A stretch of 46,024 bases of DNA from Blastococcus sp. MG754426 (GCF_021699055.1 NZ_SSXC01000027.1:1-46024), one strand, 5' to 3'; counted from the first letter of the stretch, positions 1 to 8,658 are shown. A program made the numbers and translations. The notes: generated from the sequence alone by a model not told the origin.

Positions 1-1827
1 GGCCGTGGGGGCGGCGGTGGCGGGAACTCCGGCCGCCGGCCCGACCCCGCCGACCTCGCCCAGCTGGAGCGTTCCCCGGTGCGCTGGGGTCGCGTGGCCG
101 CCCTGTTCCGCCCCTACCGCGGGCAGCTCGCCGTCGTGGTGGGACTCATCGTGGCGTCCTCCGCGGTCGCGCTCGCCACCCCGTTCCTCATCCGCCTGGT
201 CATCGACGAGGCGATCCCCCGGCAGGACGTGCCGCTGCTGCTGTGGGCGGTCGGCGGGATGCTGGCCGTCACCGTCGTCACGGCCGTGTTCGGCGTCGTC
301 CAGACCTGGCTGTCCACCACCGTCGGGCAGCGGGTCATGCACGGCCTGCGGACGGCGGTATTCACCCACCTGCAGCGCCAGCCGCTGGGCTTCTTCACCC
401 GCACCAGGGGCGGCGAGGTGCAGTCGCGGCTGATGAACGACATCGGCGGCATGCAGTCGGTGGTCACCTCGACCGCCACGTCCTTCGCGGCCAACGCCAC
501 CACGGTCGTCGGCACGGTGGTCGCCATGGTGGTGCTCAGCTGGCGGCTGTCGCTGCTCTCGCTGGTCGTGCTGCCGCCGGCGGTCTGGCTGACCCGGCGG
601 GTCGCCCGCATGCGCCGCACGATCACCGCCCAGCGGCAGCGGCACCTCGCCGACCTGCACTCCCAGGTCGAGGAGGGGCTCAGCGTCAGCGGCGTACTGC
701 TGGGCAAGACCCTCGGCGCGGGGCCCGCGCAGTCGCAGCGCTTCGCCGGCACGTCGGAGTTCCTGGTGGACCTCGAGGTGCGCTCGCAGCTCGCCGGCCG
801 CTGGCGGATGGCCACGATGAGCGTCGTCTTCGCCGGTATCCCGGCGCTGATCTACCTCGCCGCAGGGCTGCCGGCGACGTCGGGCGGGATGACCATCGGC
901 ACGCTGGTCGCCTTCACCACCCTGCAGGGCGCGCTCTTCCGCCCGCTCATGCAGCTGCTGGACATCGGCGTCTCGCTCACCGCCTCCATGGCGCTGTTCA
1001 GCCGGGTGTTCGAGTACCTGGACCTGCCCGTCGACATCGACGACCCCGCCTCCCCCGTGCCGCTGGACCCGGCCGGGGTGCGTGGTGAGGTCCGCTTCGA
1101 GCACGTCGGCTTCCGGTACCCCGACGGCGTCCGCCCGGCGCTCGACGACGTCGACCTCACCGTGCCCGCCGGCTCCACCCTGGCGCTGGTGGGCGAGACG
1201 GGCTCGGGCAAGAGCACGCTCGCCTCGCTGGTCGCCCGCCTCGACGATCCCACGACCGGCCGGGTGGTGATCGACGGCGTCGACGTCCGCGACCTGCGGC
1301 TGGCCGACCTCGCCCAGGTCGTGGGCGTCGTCTCCCAGGAGACCTACCTGCTGCACGGGACGGTGCGGGAGAACCTGCTGCACGCCCGGCCCGGCGCCAC
1401 CGACGCCGAGCTGGTCGACGCCGCCCGCCGGGCCCAGGTGCACCACGTCATCGCGGCGCTGCCCGACGGCTACGACACGGTGGTGGGGGCACGCGGGCAC
1501 CGCTTCTCGGGCGGGGAGAAGCAGCGCCTGGCGATCGCCCGCACGCTGCTGCGCGACCCGCGGGTGCTGGTGCTCGACGAGGCGACCAGCGCCCTGGACA
1601 ACGAGACCGAGCGGGCGGTGCAGGCGGCGCTGGACGAGGCGGCCCGCGGCCGCACGACGATCACCATCGCGCACCGGCTCTCCACCGTCCGCGACGCGGA
1701 CCGCATCGTCGTCCTCGACGCCGGCCGGGTCGTCGAGCAGGGCACGCACGAGGAGCTCCTGGTGCTCGGCGGCCGGTACGCCCGGCTGGCCGGCCTCGCG
1801 CAGCGGGACGCCGCCCTCGCCGGCTGA
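1..1827 (+). CDS. ABC transporter, fused permease and ATPase (5' end outside window)
   Basis: This is a half-size ABC exporter with a transmembrane domain fused to a nucleotide-binding domain. The reading frame is open from base 1, with a Gly-rich stretch and then PDPADLAQLERSPVRWGRV. The true start is therefore probably upstream, and the in-frame GTG at 79 is unlikely to be the start. The membrane domain covers roughly codons 30-330. The ATPase has a Walker A motif (GETGSGKST), a signature variant FSGGEKQR in place of LSGGQ, Walker B (VLVLDEATSALD) and the H-loop (TIAHRLS). The family works as homo- or heterodimers exporting lipids, peptides or drugs. The substrate cannot be told from the sequence. 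The nearest downstream gene looks unrelated. Confidence 0.93.
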   Translation, partial: GRGGGGGGNSGRRPDPADLAQLERSPVRWGRVAALFRPYRGQLAVVVGLIVASSAVALATPFLIRLVIDEAIPRQDVPLLLWAVGGMLAVTVVTAVFGVVQTWLSTTVGQRVMHGLRTAVFTHLQRQPLGFFTRTRGGEVQSRLMNDIGGMQSVVTSTATSFAANATTVVGTVVAMVVLSWRLSLLSLVVLPPAVWLTRRVARMRRTITAQRQRHLADLHSQVEEGLSVSGVLLGKTLGAGPAQSQRFAGTSEFLVDLEVRSQLAGRWRMATMSVVFAGIPALIYLAAGLPATSGGMTIGTLVAFTTLQGALFRPLMQLLDIGVSLTASMALFSRVFEYLDLPVDIDDPASPVPLDPAGVRGEVRFEHVGFRYPDGVRPALDDVDLTVPAGSTLALVGETGSGKSTLASLVARLDDPTTGRVVIDGVDVRDLRLADLAQVVGVVSQETYLLHGTVRENLLHARPGATDAELVDAARRAQVHHVIAALPDGYDTVVGARGHRFSGGEKQRLAIARTLLRDPRVLVLDEATSALDNETERAVQAALDEAARGRTTITIAHRLSTVRDADRIVVLDAGRVVEQGTHEELLVLGGRYARLAGLAQRDAALAG

Positions 1828-1831
1828 CGCA

Positions 1832-1938
1832 GGACCCCGTCGCCCCCCAGCACTCGCTCCGCTCGCGCCGGTTCCCTGCGACGGGGCCGTTCCAGCACGT
1901 CACCTGCTCGCGGCGGGACCCTGCAGCGGGGCCTTTCC
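1832..1938. repeat. Intergenic inverted and direct repeats behind the ABC gene
   Basis: The spacer between the ABC gene and the OYE gene holds CCCCGTCGC (1835-1843) and its complement GCGACGGGG (1878-1886), a possible terminator stem with a long loop. It also holds two 20-bp direct copies that match at 17 of 20 positions, at 1874-1893 and 1919-1938, both of the form CCCTGC..CGGGGCC.TTCC. This looks like a small intergenic repeat, function unknown. Confidence 0.45.
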
Positions 1939-1997
1939 GGTCGTGACGCTCGCCGCACGTGGAATCCCCCGCGCGCGCCCGGCGGTTGCGCCCTGTC

Positions 1998-3080
1998 ATG
2001 GACCTGTTCTCCCCCGTGCGGCTCGGTGACCTCGAGCTTGCCAACCGCGTCGTCATGGCCCCGCTCACCCGCATGCGCTCCGGGCGGGCCGCCGTCCCCC
2101 GCGACGTCGTCGTCGAGCACTACGAGCAGCGCGCCGGCGTGGGCCTGATCATCACCGAGGGGACGTTCCCGAACGAGGAGTCGCGGGCCTTCGCCGGCCA
2201 GCCGGGCATCGTCACCGACGAGCAGGCCGCCGGCTGGCGGCGGGTCGCCGACGCCGTCCACGCCCGCGGCGGCCGCATCGTCCTGCAGGTCATGCACGGC
2301 GGGCGGGTCTCCCACCCCGAGCTGACCGGCACGCGCGTCGTCGGGCCGAGCGCGATCGCCATCGACGGCGAGGTGCACGTCGGCGGTGGGGTCAAGAAGC
2401 CCTTCCCGGTGCCGCACGCGCTGACCACCGAGGAGGTCCGCGCCACGGTCGCCGACTTCGTCGCCGCCTCGCGCCGCGCCGTCGACGCCGGCCTGGACGG
2501 CGTGGAGCTGCACGGCGCCAACGGCTACCTGCTGCACGAGTTCCTGTCGCCGGCGTCCAACCGGCGCGAGGACGCATACGGCGGCAGCCCGGAGAACCGG
2601 GCCCGGTTCGTGCTGGAGGTCGCCGGCGCCGTCGCCGCGGAGATCGGCGCCGGGCGGGTGGGCCTGCGCATCTCGCCGGAGCACAACATCCAGGGCGCCC
2701 TGGAGACCGACCGCGCCGACGTGCTGGCCACCTACGGCGCGCTGGTCGACGGGCTGCGCCCGCTGGGCCTGGCCTACCTCAGCGTGCTGCACGTCGAGCC
2801 CGCCGGTGACCTGGTGCAGGAGCTGCGCCGCCGCTTCGGCGGGCCGCTGATCGCCAACAGCGGCTTCGGGACGGTCACCACCCGCGCGGAGGCGGTGCAG
2901 CTGATCGAGGATGCGCACGCCGAGGCCGTCGCCGTCGGCCGGCCCGTGCTGGCCAACCCGGACCTGGTCGAGCGGTGGGCCGGCGAGCACCCGGAGAACG
3001 AGCCCGACCCGCGCACCTTCTACACCTCCGGCCCGGAGGGCTACACCGACTACCCGACGCTGGCCACCGCGGGGCGCTGA
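1998..3080 (+). CDS. NADH:flavin oxidoreductase / alkene reductase, Old Yellow Enzyme family
   Basis: This is a 360-residue FMN-dependent TIM-barrel enzyme that would reduce activated C=C bonds of enones or related electrophiles with NAD(P)H. I start it at ATG 1998 (MDLFSPVRLGDLELANR), which matches the usual N-terminus. An ATG at 1959 would add 13 atypical residues. Visible family marks are MAPLTRMRS near the FMN site, MHGGRVSHP, the His-x-x-Asn pair in ELHGANGYLLHEFLSP, NRREDAYGGS, and the phosphate-binding region around NSGF and AVGRPVLANPD. It is transcribed alone and converges on hmp with a strong hairpin between them. The physiological substrate is unknown; detoxification is the usual guess. 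Confidence 0.92.
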   Translation: MDLFSPVRLGDLELANRVVMAPLTRMRSGRAAVPRDVVVEHYEQRAGVGLIITEGTFPNEESRAFAGQPGIVTDEQAAGWRRVADAVHARGGRIVLQVMHGGRVSHPELTGTRVVGPSAIAIDGEVHVGGGVKKPFPVPHALTTEEVRATVADFVAASRRAVDAGLDGVELHGANGYLLHEFLSPASNRREDAYGGSPENRARFVLEVAGAVAAEIGAGRVGLRISPEHNIQGALETDRADVLATYGALVDGLRPLGLAYLSVLHVEPAGDLVQELRRRFGGPLIANSGFGTVTTRAEAVQLIEDAHAEAVAVGRPVLANPDLVERWAGEHPENEPDPRTFYTSGPEGYTDYPTLATAGR

Positions 3081-3087
3081 GCGGCAG

Positions 3088-3113
3088 GGGCCGGGCGGTC
3101 CGCCGCCCGGCCC
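3088..3113. terminator. Bidirectional hairpin between OYE gene and hmp
   Basis: GGGCCGGGCGG and CCGCCCGGCCC form an 11-bp perfect GC stem around a 4-nt loop (TCCG). It lies exactly between two convergent stop codons. There is no U-tract, which is common for actinobacterial terminators. Confidence 0.7.
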
Positions 3114-3119
3114 TCCTGC

Positions 3120-4328
3120 TCAGTCCAGGTCCGCCTGCCAGAGGTCGGGGCCGAACACCTCGTACTGGATGTCCTTCGGCGGGATGCCGCGGTCCATGAG
3201 CCGGCTGCGCAGCGCCTGCATGAACGGCAGCGGCCCGCAGAGGTAGTACAGCGCGCCCGCCGGCAGCTCCACCTCGTCGAGGTCCACCTGGCCCTCGTGC
3301 ACGCCGTCGACCGGCAGCGAGCACTCGCCACCGCGCTCGAACCAGACGTCGATCCGCCCGTTGGGCAGCGTGCGGATGTCGTCGAGCACCTGGCGGCGCA
3401 ACGCCCAGGAGGGCTCGTCCAGCGCCGCGTGCCACAGCCGGATGTCCAGGTGCGAGCCGGCGTTCACCAGGTGCGAGAGCATCCCGGCCATCGGGGTGAT
3501 GCCGATGCCGGCGCTGGCGAAGACCACCGGCCGGCCGGAGTCGTCGAGGACGACGTCGCCGAAGGGCAGGGACATCTCGATCCGGTCGCCCACCTGGACC
3601 CGGTCGTGCAGCAGGTTGGACACCTCGCCGTCGGGCTTGCCGCCGCCGTGCACCCGCTTGACCGCGAACTGGCGGTGCTCGCCGTCGTCGGCGGCGGTGA
3701 GGCTGTACTGCCGGGGTTGGCGGACGCCGTCGGGCATCACCGGGCGCACGGTCACGTACTGGCCGGGCAGCGACGTCTTCACCAGCCGGTCGTCGACCCG
3801 CTTGACCTTGACGGTGAGGACGTCCTCGGTCTCCCGGATCCTGTCGGTGACCTCCCACTCCCGCCAGACGGTCTCGGGCCGGACGCCGCGGGCGCTGTAG
3901 AGGCCGCGCTCCTGGTTGATCAGGGCGTTGGCCATCAGCCAGTACACCTCGTCCCAGGCGGCGGCCACCTCCGGCGTGACCGCGTCGCCCAGGACGTCGG
4001 CGATCGCCCAGAACAGGTTGTCGTGGACGACCTGGTACTGCGCCGGCGTGATGCCCAGCGAGGCGTGCTTGTGCGCGATCCGGCTCATCAGGTGCTCGGG
4101 CAGCTGGTCGGGGTGGTCGACCAGCGCGCTGGCGAAGACCGCCACGGAACCGGCGAGCGCCACCTGCTGGGTGCCCTCGGCCTGGTTGCCCCGGTTGAAC
4201 GTGCCGTCGAGCAGTTCGGGGTGCTCGCCGAACAGGTGCGCGTAGAACCGCCGCGCGATCTCCTGGATGTTCTCGGCGACGACCGGCAGCGTGGCCTGGA
4301 TGACGGGTGCGGACCTCTCGGAGAGCAT
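3120..4328 (-). CDS. hmp: Flavohemoglobin, nitric oxide dioxygenase
   Basis: This 402-residue protein has the three-domain Hmp layout: an N-terminal globin (about 1-140), an FAD-binding ferredoxin-reductase-like barrel, and a C-terminal NAD-binding domain. The globin shows the distal Tyr in RRFYAHLF (residue 29), the proximal His in the HKHASLGI segment, and the conserved Tyr and Glu of AQYQVV and LINQE. The FAD domain has RQYSLT, and the NAD domain has GIGITPM and YLCGPLPFM. The family oxidises NO to nitrate using O2 and NAD(P)H in the cytoplasm. It starts at ATG 4328, followed on the minus strand by a globin beginning MLSERSAPVI. No NsrR gene is adjacent. Confidence 0.96.
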   Translation of the reverse strand: MLSERSAPVIQATLPVVAENIQEIARRFYAHLFGEHPELLDGTFNRGNQAEGTQQVALAGSVAVFASALVDHPDQLPEHLMSRIAHKHASLGITPAQYQVVHDNLFWAIADVLGDAVTPEVAAAWDEVYWLMANALINQERGLYSARGVRPETVWREWEVTDRIRETEDVLTVKVKRVDDRLVKTSLPGQYVTVRPVMPDGVRQPRQYSLTAADDGEHRQFAVKRVHGGGKPDGEVSNLLHDRVQVGDRIEMSLPFGDVVLDDSGRPVVFASAGIGITPMAGMLSHLVNAGSHLDIRLWHAALDEPSWALRRQVLDDIRTLPNGRIDVWFERGGECSLPVDGVHEGQVDLDEVELPAGALYYLCGPLPFMQALRSRLMDRGIPPKDIQYEVFGPDLWQADLD

Positions 4329-4426
4329 GTCGCTTCCTTCCCCCTCGGTTCTCGGACCACCGCCACGTTAGGCAACCCGGGATGCCTGGGCAGTCCGGAG
4401 CGGTCGCCGCGGAGGGGCTCCCGCCG

Positions 4427-4432
4427 TAGGGT
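4427..4432 (+). promoter_or_regulatory. Candidate -10 for the diguanylate cyclase gene
   Basis: TAGGGT fits the TANNNT -10 pattern, 56 bp before the ATG at 4489. No convincing -35 is seen. The spacer 4329-4488 also carries the hmp promoter; ACGTTA at 4363-4368 reads TAACGT on the minus strand. Confidence 0.3.
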
Positions 4433-4488
4433 CACCGCCCCGGGCGCGGGAACAGGTCCGTCCGACGAGCAGCGGGGGTGGGAACGCG

Positions 4489-5397
4489 ATGCCTGCGCAG
4501 GAAGGCGCGGGGGCGTGCGGTGACGCAGCCGCGGGGCTCCCGGACGGCCACCTGGCGTGCGCCTTCGTGCAGGCGGTCGACGCACTGCTGTGCATCATCG
4601 ACGCCGAGGGCAGGATCGTGCTCGCCAACCCTGCGCTGCAGCGCTTCACCGGCCTCGACCGGGACGACCTGCTCGGCCGGCGGTTCGTCGACGTCTGGGT
4701 CATCCCGGGCGACGTCCCCTATGCCGAGGACGCCGTACGGCTGGCGATCGCCACCGGGACGGCCCACCCGCTGGAGGCCGACTGGATCGACGGGCGCGGC
4801 CAGCTGCGGCGGATCACGCTGCGCAACACCGTCCTGCGGGACGAGGCCGGCCGGCCGTACGCGATCGCCTGCGTCGGGCTCGACGTCACCGAGGAGCGGG
4901 CCCGGGAGGCGTGGCTGCACGAGCAGACCCGCACCGATCCGCTCACCCGGATCGCCAACCGGGGGGCGCTGTTCGACGTGCTCGGGCTCCGCCTGGAGAT
5001 GACCGGGTGCGGGCTGCTGTTCTGCGACCTCGACGAGTTCAAGCAGGTCAACGACCGGTACGGGCACGGGGTGGGTGACCGCCTGCTCGCCGAGGTGGCG
5101 ACCCGCCTCGTCGAGGTCGCCGGCGCGGAGAACCTGGTGACGCGCTTCGGCGGGGACGAGTTCGTGATCGTCTGCCCCGCCGGGAACGAAGCCGAGCTGG
5201 TCGACCTCTCGCGCCGCGTCGTCACCCGGATGAGCCTGCCCTTCCCCGGGCCCGACGGGCCGCTGTCGATCGGGGTGAGCGTCGGGGTGGCCGTCGGGCG
5301 CCCCGGGGAGCCGGCGGACGACGTCATCGCCCGCGCCGACCGCGCGATGTACGGCGCGAAGAGCAACCAGCGCCGGCGGGCGCGCCGCCTGCCCTGA
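4489..5397 (+). CDS. PAS-GGDEF diguanylate cyclase
   Basis: This 302-residue cytoplasmic protein has a PAS domain (about 25-140, IDAEGRIVLANPALQRFTG) followed by a GGDEF domain from TDPLTRIANR onward. The active-site loop RFGGDEF is intact (GGDEF at 221-225) and the metal-binding DLDEFKQVND is present, so it should make cyclic di-GMP. The product-inhibition I-site RxxD expected a few residues before GGDEF is absent (GAEN at that place), so feedback by that route is unlikely. There is no membrane segment or signal peptide. A PilZ-type receptor is encoded elsewhere in the window (26929-27657), but no direct link can be shown. Confidence 0.93.
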   Translation: MPAQEGAGACGDAAAGLPDGHLACAFVQAVDALLCIIDAEGRIVLANPALQRFTGLDRDDLLGRRFVDVWVIPGDVPYAEDAVRLAIATGTAHPLEADWIDGRGQLRRITLRNTVLRDEAGRPYAIACVGLDVTEERAREAWLHEQTRTDPLTRIANRGALFDVLGLRLEMTGCGLLFCDLDEFKQVNDRYGHGVGDRLLAEVATRLVEVAGAENLVTRFGGDEFVIVCPAGNEAELVDLSRRVVTRMSLPFPGPDGPLSIGVSVGVAVGRPGEPADDVIARADRAMYGAKSNQRRRARRLP

Positions 5398-5436
5398 TCC
5401 GCCGTGCCCGCCCGGGTTCGCGATGAGTTACGGCGC

Positions 5437-5456
5437 CGCCGGTCGTCTAACCGGCG
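5437..5456. promoter_or_regulatory. Short inverted repeat upstream of the RibD/DHFR-like gene
   Basis: CGCCGGT and ACCGGCG are separated by 6 nt. The element ends 28 bp before the start codon at 5485. It could be an operator or the hairpin end of the cyclase transcript. Confidence 0.35.
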
Positions 5457-5484
5457 ACCCACCCGTTCCAGCAAGGAGCACCCC

Positions 5485-6108
5485 ATGCGTCCGCTCGTCG
5501 TCACCACGTTCCTGACCCTCGACGGGGTCATGCAGGCACCCGGCGGCCCGAGGGAGGACACCACCGGCGGCTTCCGCTGGGGCGGCTGGCTCGTGCCACA
5601 CTTCGACGAGGCCATGGGGGCCCGGATGGAGCGGTGGTTCGCCCCCGCCGGGGACTTCCTCCTGGGCCGCGGCACCTACGAGATCTTCGCCGCCCACTGG
5701 CCGAAGGTGCCGACCGACGGCGACCCCGTCGGCACGGCGCTCAACACGCTGACCAAGCACGTGGCCTCGCGGACGCGCTCCGCACCGCTGGAGTGGGACA
5801 CCGCGCGGCTGCTCGAGGGCGACGTCCCCGCTGCGGTGCGGCGGCTCAAGGCCACGGACGGCGGCGAGCTGCAGGTGCACGGCTCGGCCGGGCTGGTGCA
5901 CACGCTGCTGCGCGAGGACCTCGTCGACGAGCTGCGGCTGATCACCTTCCCGGTCGTCGTGGGCGCGGGCAAGCGGCTGTTCCCCGACGACGCGGCGGCG
6001 CGGTCGTGGCGGCTGACCTCCTCGGAGGTGACCTCGACCGGGGCGGTCATGGCGGCCTACCAGCGGGTCGGTGAGCTGCAGACCGGGGACCTGACGCTGC
6101 CGGGGTGA
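5485..6108 (+). CDS. Dihydrofolate reductase family protein (RibD C-terminal-like)
   Basis: This 207-residue protein resembles the RibD reductase-domain/YyaP group: MRPLVVTTFLTLDGVMQAPGG at the N-terminus, FLLGRGTYEIFAAHWP in the middle, and LQVHGSAGLVHTLLREDLVDELRL leading into FPVVVGAGKRLF. ATG 5485 is preceded by AAGGAG at good spacing and is preferred over the in-frame GTG at 5404. Members bind NADPH, but most stand-alone copies have no assigned substrate. A classical DHFR role in folate metabolism is unlikely given the family. It is a single gene that converges on the next one. Confidence 0.88.
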   Translation: MRPLVVTTFLTLDGVMQAPGGPREDTTGGFRWGGWLVPHFDEAMGARMERWFAPAGDFLLGRGTYEIFAAHWPKVPTDGDPVGTALNTLTKHVASRTRSAPLEWDTARLLEGDVPAAVRRLKATDGGELQVHGSAGLVHTLLREDLVDELRLITFPVVVGAGKRLFPDDAAARSWRLTSSEVTSTGAVMAAYQRVGELQTGDLTLPG

Positions 6109-6113
6109 GCCGA

Positions 6114-6145
6114 GGGCGGCGGGTTCCACGTGGAACCCGCCGCCC
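6114..6145. terminator. Perfect 32-bp palindrome between convergent genes
   Basis: The palindrome is centred on CACGTG (6127-6132), with every base from 6114 to 6145 paired and no loop excess. It lies between two convergent stop codons, so a bidirectional terminator is the simplest reading. The core GGTTCCACGTGGAACC also resembles ParB parS sites (12 of 16 positions of TGTTTCACGTGAAACA). Confidence 0.6.
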
Positions 6146-6155
6146 GGGTCCGGGA

Positions 6156-6797
6156 TCAGTAGGCGACGGTGAAGTGGGCCCGCCGGTGCGCCGGCTGCTC
6201 GATCTCGTCGACCAGTGCGCGCGCGAAGTCGGCGCCGCTGATGTACGAGCCGGCCTCGTCGTCGGTCAGCAGCACCTCGCCGCCGACCCGGTAGGTGCCC
6301 CGGGGCTCGCCGGGGGCGTAGGCGCCGAAGCCGGCGGGCGGGCTGACGTAGAACCAGTCGAGGCTCTCCGTCCCCCGCAGCTCGGCCAGCGCGCCGGCCA
6401 TCTCGACGCTCTCCGGGCGGTACTCGGCCGGGAAGTCGGGGGTGTCGTACACCAGCGGGCCGTCCGCGCTGACGCGGAGCGACCCGGTGCCCCCGACCAC
6501 GCCCAGCCGGACGCCGGCCCGCTCGGCCTCGGCGGCCAGCGCGGCGATGCCCCCGCGCACCTCGCCGGCCATGTCGCCGCGCGGCGCCACGGCGACCACC
6601 ACGACGTCGGCCGCCTCGAGGGCCGCGGCGCGGGTGGCCGGGTCGAGCAGGGAGCCCTGCTCGTAGCGCACGCCGTCGGTCCGCTGCTCGGGGAGCGACC
6701 GGCTCCAGGACGTCACCTGGTGCCCCCGGCGGGCCGCCTCGGCGACCAGGTGGCCGCCCGCGTAGCCCGTGCCGCCGAACACGCCGATCCGTGCCAT
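6156..6797 (-). CDS. NAD(P)-binding oxidoreductase (atypical SDR, NmrA-like)
   Basis: This 213-residue single-domain Rossmann protein starts with ARIGVFGGTGYAGGHLV, the GxxGxxG pattern of atypical short-chain dehydrogenases. It continues through VVVAVAPRG and a C-terminal ISGADFARALVDEIE segment typical of the YwnB/BVR-B group. ATG 6797 has GGAGGAGA just upstream and is preferred over an in-frame ATG 60 nt earlier. The usual catalytic YxxxK is not obvious, as expected for this group. An imperfect palindrome related to one near 13788 sits 47 bp upstream. The substrate is unknown. Confidence 0.87.
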   Translation of the reverse strand: MARIGVFGGTGYAGGHLVAEAARRGHQVTSWSRSLPEQRTDGVRYEQGSLLDPATRAAALEAADVVVVAVAPRGDMAGEVRGGIAALAAEAERAGVRLGVVGGTGSLRVSADGPLVYDTPDFPAEYRPESVEMAGALAELRGTESLDWFYVSPPAGFGAYAPGEPRGTYRVGGEVLLTDDEAGSYISGADFARALVDEIEQPAHRRAHFTVAY

Positions 6798-6843
6798 GTC
6801 GTCTCCTCCGCTCGACCTTGCCGTCGCGCGGAGGAACCCGCTT

Positions 6844-6867
6844 CGGTGGTTGAGCATTCCACCACCG
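6844..6867. promoter_or_regulatory. Imperfect palindrome, probable operator (copy 1)
   Basis: CGGTGGT (6844-6850) and ACCACCG (6861-6867) flank TGAGCATTCC, with 9 of 12 half positions symmetric. It shares GGTTGARCATTCCAC with the element at 13788-13805. It lies between the divergent oxidoreductase (start 6797) and hydrolase (start 6971) genes. Confidence 0.5.
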
Positions 6868-6970
6868 CGCCACCGGCGGGCATCGGTGGCGCACCACGGC
6901 CGCGCCGGGGAGTGTGGTCATGATCGGTTGAGGGCGCGACGACGAGGTCGCGGGCGAGCGAGGAGGTCCC

Positions 6971-8104
6971 ATGGCGGAGGTCCACGGCAGGTGCGACGAG
7001 CGGTTCGCGGGGGTGCGCGAGGCGCTGGCGCAGCAGCTGGACGGCGAGGAGCTCGGCGCATCGGTCGCCGTGGACCTCGGCGGCGAGACCGTCGTCGACC
7101 TCTGGGGCGGCTACCGCGACGAGGCGCGCACCCTGCCGTGGTCGGAGCACACGATCGTCAACGTCTGGTCGACGACGAAGTGCGTGCTGGCGCTGGCCGC
7201 CCTCGTGCTGGCCGACCGCGGCGAGCTGGACCTCGACGCGCCGGTGGGCGACTACTGGCCGGAGTTCTGCGCCAAGGGCAAGAAGGACGTCCGGGTCCGC
7301 CAGCTGCTCTCGCACACCTCCGGTGTCTCGGGCTGGGAGCAGCCCTTCTCCATCCGCGACATGTACGACTGGCCGTCGGCCACCGAGCGGCTGGCCCGGC
7401 AGCGGCCCTGGTGGGAGCCGGGGACGGCGTCGGGCTACCACGCGAACAACCAGGGGCACCTGGTCGGCGAGGTGATCAGGCGGATCACCGGCACGACGTT
7501 CAAGAAGTTCGTCGCCGACCGGATCGCCGACCCGCTGGGCGCGGACTTCCAGATCGGGGCCCGCGAGTCGGAGGTGTCGCGCATCGCGCCGGTGGTGCCC
7601 CCGCCGCCCCCGGACGTCGACCCGCGCACGCTGGACCCCGAGTCGGTGTCGGTGAAGACCTTCACCGGCCCGCTGGCCTCGGCCAAGGCCGCCAACAGCC
7701 CCGAGTGGCGGGCCGCGGACCTCGGCGCCCTCAACGGGCACTCCAACGCCCGCGGCGTCATGCGGGTGCTGCGCACGCTCGCGCTGGGCGGTGAGGCCGG
7801 CGGGGTGCGGCTGCTCTCACCGGAGACCGTGGACGAGGTCTTCCAGGTGCAGGCCGACGGCGTGGACCTCGTGCTGGGCGCGCCGTTCCGGTGGGGGACG
7901 GGCTTCTGCCTCGGCTCGCCGACGGTGCCCTACGTGCCTGCGGGCCGGACCTTCTTCTGGGGCGGCTGGGGCGGCTCGCTGGCGGTGGTCGACCTCGACC
8001 GGCGGCTGACGATCACCTACATGATGAACAAGATGGGCGGCGGGTTGATCGGCTCGCCGCGCAGCGAGGCCTACGTGCGGGCCGTGTACGACGCGCTGGG
8101 CTGA
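6971..8104 (+). CDS. Serine hydrolase, class C beta-lactamase fold (EstB-like)
   Basis: This 377-residue protein has the SxxK nucleophile motif as STTK (Ser67/Lys70, WSTTKCVLAL). A tyrosine motif GYHANNQGHL lies near residue 156, and the HTSGVSGWEQP loop is typical of the family. The C-terminal WGGWGG may stand in for the third KTG-like box. There is no signal peptide, so it is probably a cytoplasmic esterase or peptidase-like enzyme rather than a resistance beta-lactamase. ATG 6971 follows a perfect AGGAGGT. The next gene starts on the last base of its stop codon (TGATG), so the two are translationally coupled. Confidence 0.9.
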   Translation: MAEVHGRCDERFAGVREALAQQLDGEELGASVAVDLGGETVVDLWGGYRDEARTLPWSEHTIVNVWSTTKCVLALAALVLADRGELDLDAPVGDYWPEFCAKGKKDVRVRQLLSHTSGVSGWEQPFSIRDMYDWPSATERLARQRPWWEPGTASGYHANNQGHLVGEVIRRITGTTFKKFVADRIADPLGADFQIGARESEVSRIAPVVPPPPPDVDPRTLDPESVSVKTFTGPLASAKAANSPEWRAADLGALNGHSNARGVMRVLRTLALGGEAGGVRLLSPETVDEVFQVQADGVDLVLGAPFRWGTGFCLGSPTVPYVPAGRTFFWGGWGGSLAVVDLDRRLTITYMMNKMGGGLIGSPRSEAYVRAVYDALG

Positions 8105-8658
8105 TGGACCTCGACGACGTCCTGCCCCGGCCGGAGCACGTCACCCGGCAGGCGCGCTGGATCCCGGCGGAGCCGGCCGCCGTCTGGGGCGCGCTGCACG
8201 AGGTGCGGCTCTCCCAGCTGCCGGTGACGCTGGTCCTGGGCGCCGCCCGGTTCCTGCCGGTGGTGCTCTCCGGCCGCGGGCTCGGGCAGCTGCACGACCG
8301 GCCGTTCCTCGACGCCCTGCCGGTGCCGCTGCTGGGCGCTGAGGCCCCGTCGGCGGTGGTCTTCGGTGGCCCGCTGCAGGCCTGGCGCCTGGACGGCGGC
8401 GAGGACGGGCCGGCTCTCGACGCGCAGGCGTTCCGCCGGTTCACCCAGCGCGGCTGGGTCAAGGCGGCGATCGACTTCCGGCTGACCCGCCGCGGCGCCG
8501 GGACCGAGCTGAGCTCGGAGACCCGCGTGGCCTCGACCGACGAGGTCACCCGGCGCCGGTTCGACCGCTACTGGCGGCTGATCCGGCCGGGCAGCTCGGC
8601 GGTCCGCTGGGAGGTGCTGACGGCGGTCGAGCTCAAGGCCACCGGCCGCCTGCCCTGA
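8104..8658 (+). CDS. Hypothetical protein, possible SRPBCC fold
   Basis: This 184-residue protein starts at ATG 8104, sharing one base with the upstream stop. It has no signal peptide or clear membrane segment. The opening TRQARWIPAEPAAVWGALHEVRL resembles the first strand and helix of START/SRPBCC-like proteins, and the end (DFRLTRRGAGTELSSETRV) fits antiparallel strands. That assignment is a guess from pattern. Coupling to the serine hydrolase suggests a shared role. A homology or structure search would decide. Confidence 0.75.
   Translation: MDLDDVLPRPEHVTRQARWIPAEPAAVWGALHEVRLSQLPVTLVLGAARFLPVVLSGRGLGQLHDRPFLDALPVPLLGAEAPSAVVFGGPLQAWRLDGGEDGPALDAQAFRRFTQRGWVKAAIDFRLTRRGAGTELSSETRVASTDEVTRRRFDRYWRLIRPGSSAVRWEVLTAVELKATGRLP

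Noticed and set aside
6971-8104. Antibiotic-resistance beta-lactamase
   Set aside because: No signal peptide, and the motif pattern is closer to EstB-type esterases; resistance cannot be claimed.
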